This document shows positions 7,095 through 15,235 of a stretch of 15,235 nucleotides of DNA, one piece after another; positions within the stretch are counted from its first letter, which is position 1; each line of letters starts with the position of its first letter. The position numbers and the translations under genes are program-made. The notes below the pieces were generated by a model. That model was not told the DNA's origin and did no database searches. It saw only the letters and a list, made by a program, of their open reading frames with translations. The stretch comes from Bacteroides sp. CAG:709 (lineage in GTDB: Bacteria; Bacteroidota; Bacteroidia; Bacteroidales; UBA932), in the NCBI GenBank assembly GCA_000434935.1, contig FR882199.1:18562-33796 (forward strand). Direction: 5' to 3'.

Positions 7095-10016
7095 ATGAAG
7101 AATTTCCGGCTATTGCTGCTGCTAACCCTTCTGATCGCGCCTGTGGCATTTGCCCAGAACAAGGTGACGGTGAAAGGTGTTGTCAAGTCAGCTGAAACGG
7201 GTGAGCCTCTCTTTGGAGCCTACATTCTGGTAGGGGGGGGTGGAGCATCGACAGATGAAAACGGTGCATACTCCGTAACTGCGGCTCCTGGAGAAACATT
7301 ATCTTATCAGTACATCGGATGCGTAGTCTCCGAATTCATTGTCCCTTCCGGACAAGCGACCGTCGTCCATGATGTAGAACTAAAGGCGGACAACTCCCTC
7401 GACGATGTCGTGGTGGTTGCCTACGGTGTGAGGAAGAAAGGCACGATTGCCGGCTCTGTCGCCACCGTGAAATCTGAAGCTCTGGCAGATGTGCCGGCCG
7501 CAAGTTTCGACCAGGCACTTCAGGGAAAAGCTACAGGTTTGATGGTGCTCTCCAACTCGGGAGAACCAAGCGCCACTGCATCATTCCAGATTCGAGGCAC
7601 CAACTCCATCAATGCGGGTACGGCGCCCCTGTTCATCCTGGACGGCCTTCCGATTTCCGCAAGCGATTTCAATGCCATCAGTCCCAATGATATACAGTCG
7701 ATTTCTGTCCTCAAGGACGCGACTTCTACCTCCATATATGGAGCACGTGCGTCCAATGGTGTCGTAGTGATTACTACCAAGCGCGGTCGCGTGGCAGAAA
7801 AGGCAAGAATCCAGTTGCGTACCCAGCTCGGTTTCTCCCAGCTGGCGCTCGGAAACTGGAACCTCATGAACACTGCCGAGCGTATCCAGTACGAGAAAGA
7901 AGTCGGTCTGACTGCCGGCCAGGATTACGATAAACTGGCGAAGACGGATATCAACTGGCTCAATGAAGTGTTCACCAAGTTCGCCCCGCTGCAGAGCTAT
8001 GACCTTCAGATCAGCGGTGCCAATGAGCGTACAAACTATTATGTGTCAGGAGGATACTACGATCAGAAAGGAACCACTTCCGACTCTGACTTCTCCAGAT
8101 ATAATTTCCGCGCGAACCTGGAGACCAAGGCCAATGACTGGCTCAAGTTCGGTACGAACACCATGTTCGCATACGAAAACTACTCCGAGTCAATGTCGGG
8201 CGAATATGCATTGAACACGCCTATCTCGGCAGCCCGCTTCATGCTTCCTTACTGGAATCCTTACAGGGCGGACGGCTCTCTCGCTTCCGTGAATGACGGC
8301 TCATGGAAAGGTCTCGGACAGAACCCTCTCGAATGGGCGAAGACGAATCCTTATATTACCAAGAAGTACAAGCTCATTTCCAGCTTGTTCCTGGATATCA
8401 CTCCGGTGAAAGGCCTCACTATCCATTCGCAGGGCGGTGTTGATTTCAGCCACGCGGCAGTGAAGACCACGGTGCTTCCTAGCTACAAGCCTAACAACGG
8501 ACAGGGCAAGGCTTCACGCAGCTCTTCAGACGCATTGAACCTTACCATTTTCAATACCGTAAGCTATGCCTTCGACCTCACGGGCCAGACCCTGAACATC
8601 ATGGCCGGACAGGAGGGAATCCTCTATAAGGCAGATGGTTTCAGCGTATCTACCGCAGGTCAGACGAATGACTACCTGCTGGATGTGTCATCCGCTACCA
8701 GAGCTACAAGCTGGAGCAGCAGCACTACGGCATATTCATATCTCTCATTCTTCGGACGCGCCGAATACAGCTACGCGAACCGCTATTTCCTGGAAGGCTC
8801 AGTCCGTGGTGACGGATCCTCAAGATTCGGTAAATCAGGCCGTTGGGCGCCTTTTGCATCACTCGGATTCATGTGGGACGCCAAGAACGAGAAATTCCTG
8901 AAGAACGTAAGCTGGCTTACCTTCGCGCAGGTTTCACTCGGAACCGGAACCTCAGGAAACTCCACCATTCCGAACTATGACCACATCGCCCTCGTCGCCG
9001 GCGGCAAGGACTATTACGGCAATGCCGGTATCGGTCCATATTCGAAGGGCAATGAAAACCTCGAATGGGAGAAGACATGGTCTTCCAATGCTTCCATCCA
9101 TCTCGGGTTCTTCGACCGCATCGACTTCGAAGCGGAGTTCTATAACAAGAAGACTTCCAACATGTTGATGTCCGTGCCGGTGTCCTACGCCGACGCAGGC
9201 TACGGTTACAGATGGGACAATGTCGGCGGCATGGTGAACCGCGGAGTCGAGCTGAACCTCAATGTAGATGCAGTCAAGACACGCACCTTCACATGGAACA
9301 TCAATGCCAACGCATCATATAACAAGAACAAGATTACCGAACTTTACAATGGCTTGAACGAGTACGTGGTATCCACTACCGGAACCAAGCTCGTGGTAGG
9401 ACATTCATACGGCGAGTTCTTCCTGAACCGCTTCGCCGGAGTCAACCCTATCAACGGAGACGCACTCTGGCTTGACGCGAACGGTGAACTTACCGACCAG
9501 TTCAACGAATCTGACAAAGTGATGGTCGGCAAGAGCTGCATCGCTCCATGGCAGGGCGGATTCGGTACGACATTGACCTGGAAAGGCTTGTCCCTGAATG
9601 CACAGTTCTCTTGGGTGGCCGACAGGTGGATGATAAACAACGACCGTTATTTCGAAGAAGGCGGCGGAAACTTCGACACCTACAACCAGTCGAAGAGAAT
9701 GCTCTATGACCGCTGGAAGAAACCTGGCGACATTACCGACATCCCTCGCCACGGCGTCTCTCCTCAGTTCGACACTCATCTTCTGGAGGATGCTTCTTTC
9801 CTGCGTCTGAAGAACCTGATGCTTTCGTACTCTCTTCCAAGTCCTCTGCTGGAAAAGACACGTTTCTTCACGGCTGCCAGAGCCTATGTCCAGGCGCAGA
9901 ACCTGCTGACATTCACATCGTTCTCCGGCCTTGACCCTGAATCTTCAAGCAACATCTACAAGGCGCAGTATCCTATGTCACGCCAGTTTACACTCGGCAT
10001 TGAACTAACTTTCTAA
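7095..10016 (+). CDS. SusC/RagA-family TonB-dependent outer-membrane transporter
   Basis: A 973-aa TonB-linked outer-membrane channel that forms a lidded importer with the SusD-like protein encoded next to it. Residues 1-20 are a signal peptide ending AFA. A carboxypeptidase-regulatory-like module covers about 23-97. A TonB-box-like segment, SLDDVVVVAYG, lies at 101-111. The plug spans about 113-230 and includes FQIRGTNSINAG, LFILDGLPI and the family signature LKDATSTSIYGARASNG. The remainder is a 22-strand-type beta barrel ending in QFTLGIELTF, with the usual terminal Phe. It is slightly shorter than many family members (about 1000-1100 aa), and no extra STN domain is present. The early coding region holds a G8 tract (7233-7240) encoding part of Gly47-50, where a one-base slip would abolish the protein. 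Substrate is not predictable from sequence. No Shine-Dalgarno sequence is present. Confidence 0.96.
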   Translation: MKNFRLLLLLTLLIAPVAFAQNKVTVKGVVKSAETGEPLFGAYILVGGGGASTDENGAYSVTAAPGETLSYQYIGCVVSEFIVPSGQATVVHDVELKADNSLDDVVVVAYGVRKKGTIAGSVATVKSEALADVPAASFDQALQGKATGLMVLSNSGEPSATASFQIRGTNSINAGTAPLFILDGLPISASDFNAISPNDIQSISVLKDATSTSIYGARASNGVVVITTKRGRVAEKARIQLRTQLGFSQLALGNWNLMNTAERIQYEKEVGLTAGQDYDKLAKTDINWLNEVFTKFAPLQSYDLQISGANERTNYYVSGGYYDQKGTTSDSDFSRYNFRANLETKANDWLKFGTNTMFAYENYSESMSGEYALNTPISAARFMLPYWNPYRADGSLASVNDGSWKGLGQNPLEWAKTNPYITKKYKLISSLFLDITPVKGLTIHSQGGVDFSHAAVKTTVLPSYKPNNGQGKASRSSSDALNLTIFNTVSYAFDLTGQTLNIMAGQEGILYKADGFSVSTAGQTNDYLLDVSSATRATSWSSSTTAYSYLSFFGRAEYSYANRYFLEGSVRGDGSSRFGKSGRWAPFASLGFMWDAKNEKFLKNVSWLTFAQVSLGTGTSGNSTIPNYDHIALVAGGKDYYGNAGIGPYSKGNENLEWEKTWSSNASIHLGFFDRIDFEAEFYNKKTSNMLMSVPVSYADAGYGYRWDNVGGMVNRGVELNLNVDAVKTRTFTWNINANASYNKNKITELYNGLNEYVVSTTGTKLVVGHSYGEFFLNRFAGVNPINGDALWLDANGELTDQFNESDKVMVGKSCIAPWQGGFGTTLTWKGLSLNAQFSWVADRWMINNDRYFEEGGGNFDTYNQSKRMLYDRWKKPGDITDIPRHGVSPQFDTHLLEDASFLRLKNLMLSYSLPSPLLEKTRFFTAARAYVQAQNLLTFTSFSGLDPESSSNIYKAQYPMSRQFTLGIELTF
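7233..7240 (+). repeat. Homopolymeric G8 tract in the susC-like coding sequence
   Basis: Eight consecutive G span codons 47-49 of the transporter gene. Losing one G brings a TAA at 7276-7278 into frame; gaining one brings a TGA at 7256-7258 into frame. Both off states would stop within about 40 bases of the tract. Poly-G runs of this length inside genes are known slippage sites in phase-variable bacteria. Whether this one is variable is unknown. Confidence 0.7.
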
Positions 10017-10031
10017 AGCACGTATATACAA

Positions 10032-11528
10032 ATGAAATATATTGAAAGACTGTTGATTATCATTGCGGCATCGCTTTCCGTGGTATCATGTCTGGACCAA
10101 TATCCGGATGATGCCATAAAGGAGGACAATGCCATCACCACCTTGGATGAGGCGGACCAGGCAGTGATTGGAATCTATTCCGACTTCAAGAGCGGCGCGC
10201 TTTACAGCGGACTGCTTACGTTGCTCCCGGATATCCAGGCGGACCTTGTATATGCTGTGGATGGATTTACCAATACTTACGGCAACTTCTGGAGATGGGA
10301 AATCCTTCCTACCGACACCGAGGTCGAGGCAGTGTATGGTGCATTGTACAGTATCATAGGAAGCTGCAATTTCTTCTTCGACTATAACGACAGGCTCCGT
10401 GAAACCCTGAAGTCCGACCAGGATTTCAAGCAATTGGAAAGCCTTGAAGGTGAGGTCTATTTCGCGAGAGCATTGGCCTACTCCGAACTCATCAAATTGT
10501 ATTGCAAGGCTTATGAGCCGGAGACCGCCGACAAGGAACTCGGCGTGGCGCTGGTGAAGAGCTACCATAACCCTGGAAAGCTGAAGAGGGCCTCTCTGAA
10601 GGATTCTTACGCATTCGTGCTCGAAGACCTCGAAAAGGCTGCGGAGAAAATCGAACTCGAGGACACGAACAACTCGCTGTTCTTCTGCAAGAGCGCCGCT
10701 TACGCCCTCATGGCCAGAGTCTACCTCTATATGCAGGACTGGGACAATGCCGTGAAATATTCTTCCAAGGTCATCGAAGACAAATATCTCGGACTGTCCA
10801 GTGTGAAGGTCGCTGCTCCGTCCCCTTATTCGAACCAGTCGGAATACCAGTACATGTGGACCGGTGACAATGCCCGTGAAATCATCTGGAGAATCGGTTT
10901 CACCCCGACTTCATTCGGCGGAGCATTGGGCCAGGTCTTCCTGAACTACAACCAGATAACATATTATCCTGACTACGTTCCGGCAGACTGGGCATTGGGC
11001 CTTTATGCGAAGACGGACTTGCGTTACAACATCTTCTTCGCGCAGCTCCAGACCGGCTATGCGCACGGCCTGAACTATCCGCTGCTCGTCAAGTACCAGG
11101 GCAATATGGAATTGATACAGAACAACATCTATCATGTGAACATGCCTAAGGTCCTGCGTCTTTCCGAGCAATATCTCATCCGCGCGGAAGCATATTGCCG
11201 CAAGGGCGACTACGGAAAAGCAGCCAAGGACATCACCACATTGCGTACGGCGCGTTATTCTACATACGGAACCACCGTCCTTACCAAGGATGACTGGCTG
11301 GACACCATCAGCGAGGAGCGCCTCAGGGAACTCTACATGGAGGGCTTCCGTCTCCAGGACCTCAAGCGCTGGCACAAGGGCTTCGAGCGCAAGCCTCAGA
11401 CCAGCTCCGTAAAGGAGGGCAGCTCGCTCAAGATCAATGCTGACAATCCGCTCTTCGTATGGCCGATCCCTCAGCACGAGCTCAACTCCCCGGATTCGGA
11501 AATCGAACCTAACGAAAGCAACCGCTAA
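10032..11528 (+). CDS. SusD/RagB-family substrate-binding surface lipoprotein
   Basis: A 498-aa lipoprotein that forms the lid of the SusC-type channel and binds cargo at the cell surface. The signal peptide ends SVVS before Cys20, followed by LDQYPDD. The mostly helical body has TPR-like helices at about 136-163, 220-250 and 378-408. Late in the sequence is the family signature ISEERLRELYMEGFRLQDL followed by KRWHKG (426-450). The ending WPIPQHELNSPDSEIEPN matches the usual SusD C-terminus. Length is typical (about 450-600 aa). The gene begins 15 bp after the susC-like stop, so the two are co-transcribed. The cargo-contacting residues cannot be assigned from sequence, so a glycan or peptide ligand remains open. 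Confidence 0.95.
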   Translation: MKYIERLLIIIAASLSVVSCLDQYPDDAIKEDNAITTLDEADQAVIGIYSDFKSGALYSGLLTLLPDIQADLVYAVDGFTNTYGNFWRWEILPTDTEVEAVYGALYSIIGSCNFFFDYNDRLRETLKSDQDFKQLESLEGEVYFARALAYSELIKLYCKAYEPETADKELGVALVKSYHNPGKLKRASLKDSYAFVLEDLEKAAEKIELEDTNNSLFFCKSAAYALMARVYLYMQDWDNAVKYSSKVIEDKYLGLSSVKVAAPSPYSNQSEYQYMWTGDNAREIIWRIGFTPTSFGGALGQVFLNYNQITYYPDYVPADWALGLYAKTDLRYNIFFAQLQTGYAHGLNYPLLVKYQGNMELIQNNIYHVNMPKVLRLSEQYLIRAEAYCRKGDYGKAAKDITTLRTARYSTYGTTVLTKDDWLDTISEERLRELYMEGFRLQDLKRWHKGFERKPQTSSVKEGSSLKINADNPLFVWPIPQHELNSPDSEIEPNESNR

Positions 11529-11530
11529 AA

Positions 11531-11536
11531 AGGAGG
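11531..11536 (+). promoter_or_regulatory. Canonical Shine-Dalgarno site (AGGAGG), unusual for this phylum
   Basis: AGGAGG lies 7 bases before the ATG at 11544. None of the other start codons in the window has such a site; their upstream bases are mostly A/T-rich, as is normal for Bacteroidota, whose ribosomes largely do not use Shine-Dalgarno pairing. It fixes the start of this gene. Its effect on translation here is uncertain. Confidence 0.55.
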
Positions 11537-11543
11537 AAGATCA

Positions 11544-12404
11544 ATGAAAAAGATACTTTATATATCAGCAATGATTTCAGCGGCAATGCTTTCGCTTGTC
11601 GGCTGCAAGACTGAGTATACCACTTATGACGGACCTTCTGCCATCGCGTTTGCAGATACGGCGAGCCTTTGTCCGGTAGTGCAGAGCGGCGACGCATACG
11701 GCATCGACATAGCAGCTACCGCTGCCGCAGACTATGACAGGACATTCGCAGTGGAGGCTGTTCCGTCCAAGAGCACGGCTGTCTACGGAAAACATTTCGT
11801 CATCGATGACCAGACAGTTACGATCGAAGCTGGTGAAACAGCTACAAAGGTCTATGTGAAAGGTATTTATGACAATGTAGATTCTTCCGGTGACATTTAC
11901 GTGACGCTTCGTCTGGTCGGAGAGGGAAATGAAGATTGGCCTTTCAACAGCACGGAGACGAAAGTATACCTGACGAAGATATGTCCTTTCAATATCGATG
12001 ATTACACCGGCTGGTGCCGTGTTTCTTCATCCTTCCTCATCGCGTATGCGAACAAGGAGTCCAACCTCGCGAAGGTGGAGAAGGTGGATGACGAGACGAT
12101 AGTCATCAAAGGCATGTTCCAGGAAGGCTATGATGTGAAATTCCGTTTCGATGTGTCTGACATGCTGCATCCTACCATGTACATGCTGGATGAGACACCT
12201 GTCGGCAATACCAGGACGTTCATGAACTATGTTTATGGAAACGGTCTGCTCCTCGGAGGTGAGGTGAACGGCTACAGCGCCGAATTGCACTTGTGCGACA
12301 AGTATGCCGAGCAGTATATGAAAATCCGTGTCGACGGTGTGGGCACCGTGGGCCTTTATGTGAACATTCTCGAGTTCCTTACAGATGAGGAAGCCGGAAA
12401 ATAA
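11544..12404 (+). CDS. DUF4843/DUF4984-like accessory surface lipoprotein of the SusC/SusD operon
   Basis: A 286-aa predicted lipoprotein with signal peptide ending SLVG before Cys21. The N-terminal half (about 30-146) includes ADYDRTFAVEAVPSKSTA, YGKHFVID, and a TVTIEAGETATKVYV strand pattern. This resembles the Calx-beta-like fold of DUF4843 proteins commonly encoded right after SusD. The C-terminal half (about 147-286), starting CPFNIDDYTGWC, looks like the DUF4984-type beta domain. The family names are from memory of motifs and are moderately sure. It lies 15 bp after the susD-like stop. Proteins at this position are thought to be extra surface subunits of the importer that help recruit cargo. 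No enzymatic motif is visible. Confidence 0.85.
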   Translation: MKKILYISAMISAAMLSLVGCKTEYTTYDGPSAIAFADTASLCPVVQSGDAYGIDIAATAAADYDRTFAVEAVPSKSTAVYGKHFVIDDQTVTIEAGETATKVYVKGIYDNVDSSGDIYVTLRLVGEGNEDWPFNSTETKVYLTKICPFNIDDYTGWCRVSSSFLIAYANKESNLAKVEKVDDETIVIKGMFQEGYDVKFRFDVSDMLHPTMYMLDETPVGNTRTFMNYVYGNGLLLGGEVNGYSAELHLCDKYAEQYMKIRVDGVGTVGLYVNILEFLTDEEAGK

Positions 12405-12430
12405 CAACACTTAACTTAATTTTTATTGAC

Positions 12431-14068
12431 ATGAGAACAAATTTGTTTACGAAAGGCCTTGCCTTTGCCGCTGCTGTCGCAGCGATGATGTCTTGTTCCA
12501 AAGAAAACGAGAAGGAAAAAGAACCGCAGTTTCCTGCAGTACAGGAAGTCGAGATAGCTGCCGGAGAGTCCAAAGAATTGACTTTCAAGGCTGAGGCAGA
12601 TTGGAAACTTACCATTGACAAGACCACATGGTGCATGTTCGATGACAAAGGTGTGGAGACAGCACAGGTAGCCGGTGAGGCCGGTGAGGTGACCGTCAAG
12701 GTGAAAATCGGTGATGCAGGTCTCGGTTTCGAGGCTGAAGTGGCCAAGATTGACATGACCATGGGTGAAAAGACCCAGACTGTCTTCCAGATTACACGTT
12801 CTCCTAAGGAGCGTGTCGTGAAGATGTATGTTTCCACGGACTGGGGTTCTACATACAATAAAGCCGACAAGCTGGAATTGACCAGTGATGAGTGGGGAGG
12901 CACAAGCTATCTTGCATTCGGCATCGTGGCCAATTATGAATGGAAGTTGGCAGAGTTGCCGGAGGAGCTCAAAATGCAGGTGGATTATGCAGATGTCGAC
13001 AGCTTTTCCGGAAAGGCTGACAGCGTGGACTTCAAGGCTGCTCAGCTCTTTATCAAGGAGGATAAAATTCCATACGAGTTCTCCAAGAAGATAAAGATTA
13101 CCGATATGGAGGGCAACAATCCTGTGGAGTTCCCTGTTACCTATGCAGGTCTTGCTGAGGATGTAGTGATGTTGGACCCTAGCAATCTGGTTGGACAATG
13201 GTCTGCCGGTATGAATTTTACGGATGATGGATTTTTTGTCCAGAAAACAGATCCTTGGACTCCTGGCACTGTTACGACAGAGAAATCGAGCAGCGTATCT
13301 GTGAAGGCCAAGAATATGCAGTACTCAGTCTATGTAGTTGAGGTTAAAGATGGTACTCCGGCTCAGGTTACTTCCGGCTCTTGGTTGAAGATCAATGATG
13401 ACAAGAAAGGTAAATTGGTCTTCTCTGTGGATAACAATACGGCGACGGCAGACCGTGTCGCTTATGCTTTTGTTCTGCCAGCTTCCAAAAATCTTGTAAT
13501 TTCGGAACATTTCGATGAGTGGGGTAATTGTACTTCACAGTTCGGATTCAAGGTAACCCAGAGCGGACATGCGGTAGCTGATGACTTCATGGTGCAGTGG
13601 GGTGCAACTATGGGGAATGTGCCGACTGTCAAATTTGCGGATTACGCAGGATTCAGCGGAATGAAACCTAGTGATGTCAAACCAGGTTCCTGCGTTGACA
13701 ATGCTTATGTAGCAGAGATTAGTGAAACATCTATCGTTACGACTATGGGACGTCCTGCCGGTGCCCTGAAATTCGCTCCTAAGGGTCTTGGTGAAGGCTA
13801 CTATCCTGTTTCAGGTACGGATAAGCTTTATAAATTCGAGGCTTATGAAGGAAACTGGGATGAGAAGAATGTAGAATCTACCAGCCTCTATGTCGGTGCG
13901 TCGTCTATTAATGGCCTTTCTATCAATCAGGCTCAGTTCTTCAATGACCCAGGCACAAATCCTGTCAGCAAGAATTTCACAGGAACGGTATTCGTTCATT
14001 TCTATAAGACGATTGCTGATAAAAATGCAGGCAAAGCTGTCGCAACTCTGGTGATTGTAAAGAAATAA
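12431..14068 (+). CDS. BACON-like surface lipoprotein of unknown function, possibly DUF5003 family
   Basis: A 545-aa predicted lipoprotein. The signal peptide ends MMS before Cys22 and is followed by a charged linker, SKENEKEKEPQ, consistent with surface export. Residues about 36-125 look like a BACON-type beta sandwich (ADWKLTIDKTTW, and a closing FQITRSPKE strand). The rest is beta-rich, with Tyr/Trp-rich segments and a C-terminal strand VATLVIVKK, but without motifs I can tie to an enzyme. Size and operon position resemble DUF5003-type lipoproteins found in SusC/SusD operons; this assignment is tentative. It lies 26 bp after the preceding gene and 33 bp before the next. An accessory role in substrate capture is inferred from the operon. 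Confidence 0.82.
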   Translation: MRTNLFTKGLAFAAAVAAMMSCSKENEKEKEPQFPAVQEVEIAAGESKELTFKAEADWKLTIDKTTWCMFDDKGVETAQVAGEAGEVTVKVKIGDAGLGFEAEVAKIDMTMGEKTQTVFQITRSPKERVVKMYVSTDWGSTYNKADKLELTSDEWGGTSYLAFGIVANYEWKLAELPEELKMQVDYADVDSFSGKADSVDFKAAQLFIKEDKIPYEFSKKIKITDMEGNNPVEFPVTYAGLAEDVVMLDPSNLVGQWSAGMNFTDDGFFVQKTDPWTPGTVTTEKSSSVSVKAKNMQYSVYVVEVKDGTPAQVTSGSWLKINDDKKGKLVFSVDNNTATADRVAYAFVLPASKNLVISEHFDEWGNCTSQFGFKVTQSGHAVADDFMVQWGATMGNVPTVKFADYAGFSGMKPSDVKPGSCVDNAYVAEISETSIVTTMGRPAGALKFAPKGLGEGYYPVSGTDKLYKFEAYEGNWDEKNVESTSLYVGASSINGLSINQAQFFNDPGTNPVSKNFTGTVFVHFYKTIADKNAGKAVATLVIVKK

Positions 14069-14101
14069 TCCCGGGTAAAAAAACATAACAAAATATTCAA
14101 C

Positions 14102-15235
14102 ATGAAGTTTGAAAAACGAAATCTGACTCTACTGATTCTGGCGTTGCTCTCGTCGGTGCTGCTCTTCACGGGGTGCACCGAAGAGGCGGAGCCGGTATCG
14201 GAGCCAGGCTATGGTTACGTGCAGTTCCATCTTTTCAAGAAAGGCTCGTACACCAAGGCCGGCGACAAACTTGAATATCTGCGTGATGCAGCCAAAATAA
14301 GGGTGACATTGCGCAGTCAAGACAATGACATTATCACACCGGTCGCAGTCGTCGAGGCTGTGGACAAGAACCTTTCCGAATGGGGCCTCCAGACGGCGAA
14401 AATCCGTCTGATTGCAGGTAAGTACACCATGACGGCTTATGAGATCTATGATGGTCTGGATAATTCCGTCCTGGTCGGCTCTCCATCAGAAACGGTCGTC
14501 CTGGATGTGAAACCGAACGGCATTGTCTCGGAAGACATTGCACTGAATGTAGTGGACCGCGGCTGGGCGAAATTCCGTCTGGTCAAGGACTTGTCCGAGA
14601 TTGTCGGCACGAAGGCCGGCAAGGACGGTGCGGACGAGCATCCGTTCTACGGCATCCAGTCAGTGGACCTCACGGTCAAGAACAAGAACACCGGTGAAAT
14701 AACCGAAATCACGAACATTGAGGTAACCCATAAGTTCGTGGACGGGGAGAAGGCTGCTGACCCGGACTATATTTCCGGCATCTGTGTCAGTGACACCCTC
14801 GTGGCCCTGAAAGGCGGCACATATACCGTCACGAAATTCAGGACCTACTTCGACTATTTCAGGAAGGTCTATGAAACGTCTACCAATGTCGCTGAAAATG
14901 AATTCGTTGTAAAGGACAATCAGGAGACTGATGCTGATGTCCCTGTCACACTTCATACTACATCAGGCCATGTCCAGGATGCCCTGGCTCTCCGTGAAAT
15001 CTGGGAGGCGCTTGACGGACCTAACTGGAGAATCAAGTGGGAGTTCAACTGCGATGTGGACGCATGGACGGCGAACACCGGAGTCCAGATTCTCGGAAAC
15101 GGACGTGTCGCATCCCTGGATCTCACCGGTACCGGAGCGAAAGGTGCAATGCCTGCCGCAATCGCCAAGTTGACGGAATTGCGCAAACTCACATTGGGAA
15201 CCATCGGTTACAATGCTGCCGCAGGCGGTACCGCC
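14102..15235 (+). CDS. DUF4458-like leucine-rich-repeat surface lipoprotein (partial, 3' end outside the window)
   Basis: The frame from the ATG at 14102 is open to the window edge (378 codons, no stop), so only the N-terminal part is seen. The signal peptide ends LFTG before Cys25, followed by acidic TEEAEPVSE. Residues about 36-150, starting GYGYVQFHLFKKGSY, resemble the DUF4458 module. Residues about 154-285 look like a second, diverged copy of a similar beta module, since both have a GxYT strand followed by an aromatic-rich stretch. From about 290 the sequence turns into a plant-type leucine-rich-repeat cap (REIWEALDGPNW, then GRVASLDLTGTG) and a first repeat (KLTELRKLTLG). Many more repeats are expected beyond the window. 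It is probably the last accessory binding subunit of this importer operon. Confidence 0.85.
   Translation, partial: MKFEKRNLTLLILALLSSVLLFTGCTEEAEPVSEPGYGYVQFHLFKKGSYTKAGDKLEYLRDAAKIRVTLRSQDNDIITPVAVVEAVDKNLSEWGLQTAKIRLIAGKYTMTAYEIYDGLDNSVLVGSPSETVVLDVKPNGIVSEDIALNVVDRGWAKFRLVKDLSEIVGTKAGKDGADEHPFYGIQSVDLTVKNKNTGEITEITNIEVTHKFVDGEKAADPDYISGICVSDTLVALKGGTYTVTKFRTYFDYFRKVYETSTNVAENEFVVKDNQETDADVPVTLHTTSGHVQDALALREIWEALDGPNWRIKWEFNCDVDAWTANTGVQILGNGRVASLDLTGTGAKGAMPAAIAKLTELRKLTLGTIGYNAAAGGTA

Noticed and set aside
12416..13198. A 260-codon minus-strand open frame opposite the 545-aa lipoprotein
   Set aside because: Shadow frame: the + strand gene has a clear lipoprotein signal and operon spacing, the minus frame has neither.

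Overview
The window looks like a Bacteroidota (Bacteroidales) chromosome, probably a gut or other host-associated member. The evidence is a SusC/SusD outer-membrane import pair, many lipoproteins with an acidic stretch right after the lipid-carrying cysteine, BACON, FISUMP and BspA-type leucine-rich-repeat modules, a promoter matching the Bacteroidetes TTTG / TAnnTTTG consensus, and an almost complete lack of Shine-Dalgarno sequences. I cannot fix the genus from sequence alone. All supported genes lie on the + strand.

Region 1 (1-6602) is a tightly spaced run of cell-envelope genes with 12-18 bp gaps: the end of an unidentified upstream gene, then three lipoproteins. All three begin with one or more BACON-like beta-sandwich modules and end in a different domain: an unrecognised beta-rich domain (411 aa), a PKD-like domain plus about 24 leucine-rich repeats (1141 aa), and a FISUMP domain (559 aa). 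They look like surface-displayed binding or adhesion proteins sharing a stalk design.

Region 2 (6603-7094) is a 492-bp AT-rich non-coding gap. It contains a clear intrinsic terminator (6915-6949), a possible small-RNA unit ending at that terminator, two similar A/T dyads, and a strong Bacteroidetes-type promoter (7030-7060) for the next operon. The promoter spacer holds a run of eight T.

Region 3 (7095 to the window end) is a SusC/SusD operon followed by three more lipoproteins: a DUF4843/DUF4984-like protein, a 545-aa BACON-like protein of unknown function, and a DUF4458-like protein with a leucine-rich-repeat cap that runs off the window. SusC is the TonB-dependent channel, SusD the lid lipoprotein, and the other three probably extra surface subunits that capture or sort the cargo. 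No glycosidase, lyase, peptidase, regulator or sigma/anti-sigma pair is visible, so the cargo (glycan, peptide or other) cannot be assigned.

The most notable signal is a run of eight G inside the early susC-like coding sequence (7233-7240). Gain or loss of one G would cause a stop within about 40 bases. With the T8 run in the same gene's promoter spacer, this suggests possible phase-variable expression of the importer. I found no CRISPR array, insertion sequence, tRNA or rRNA.
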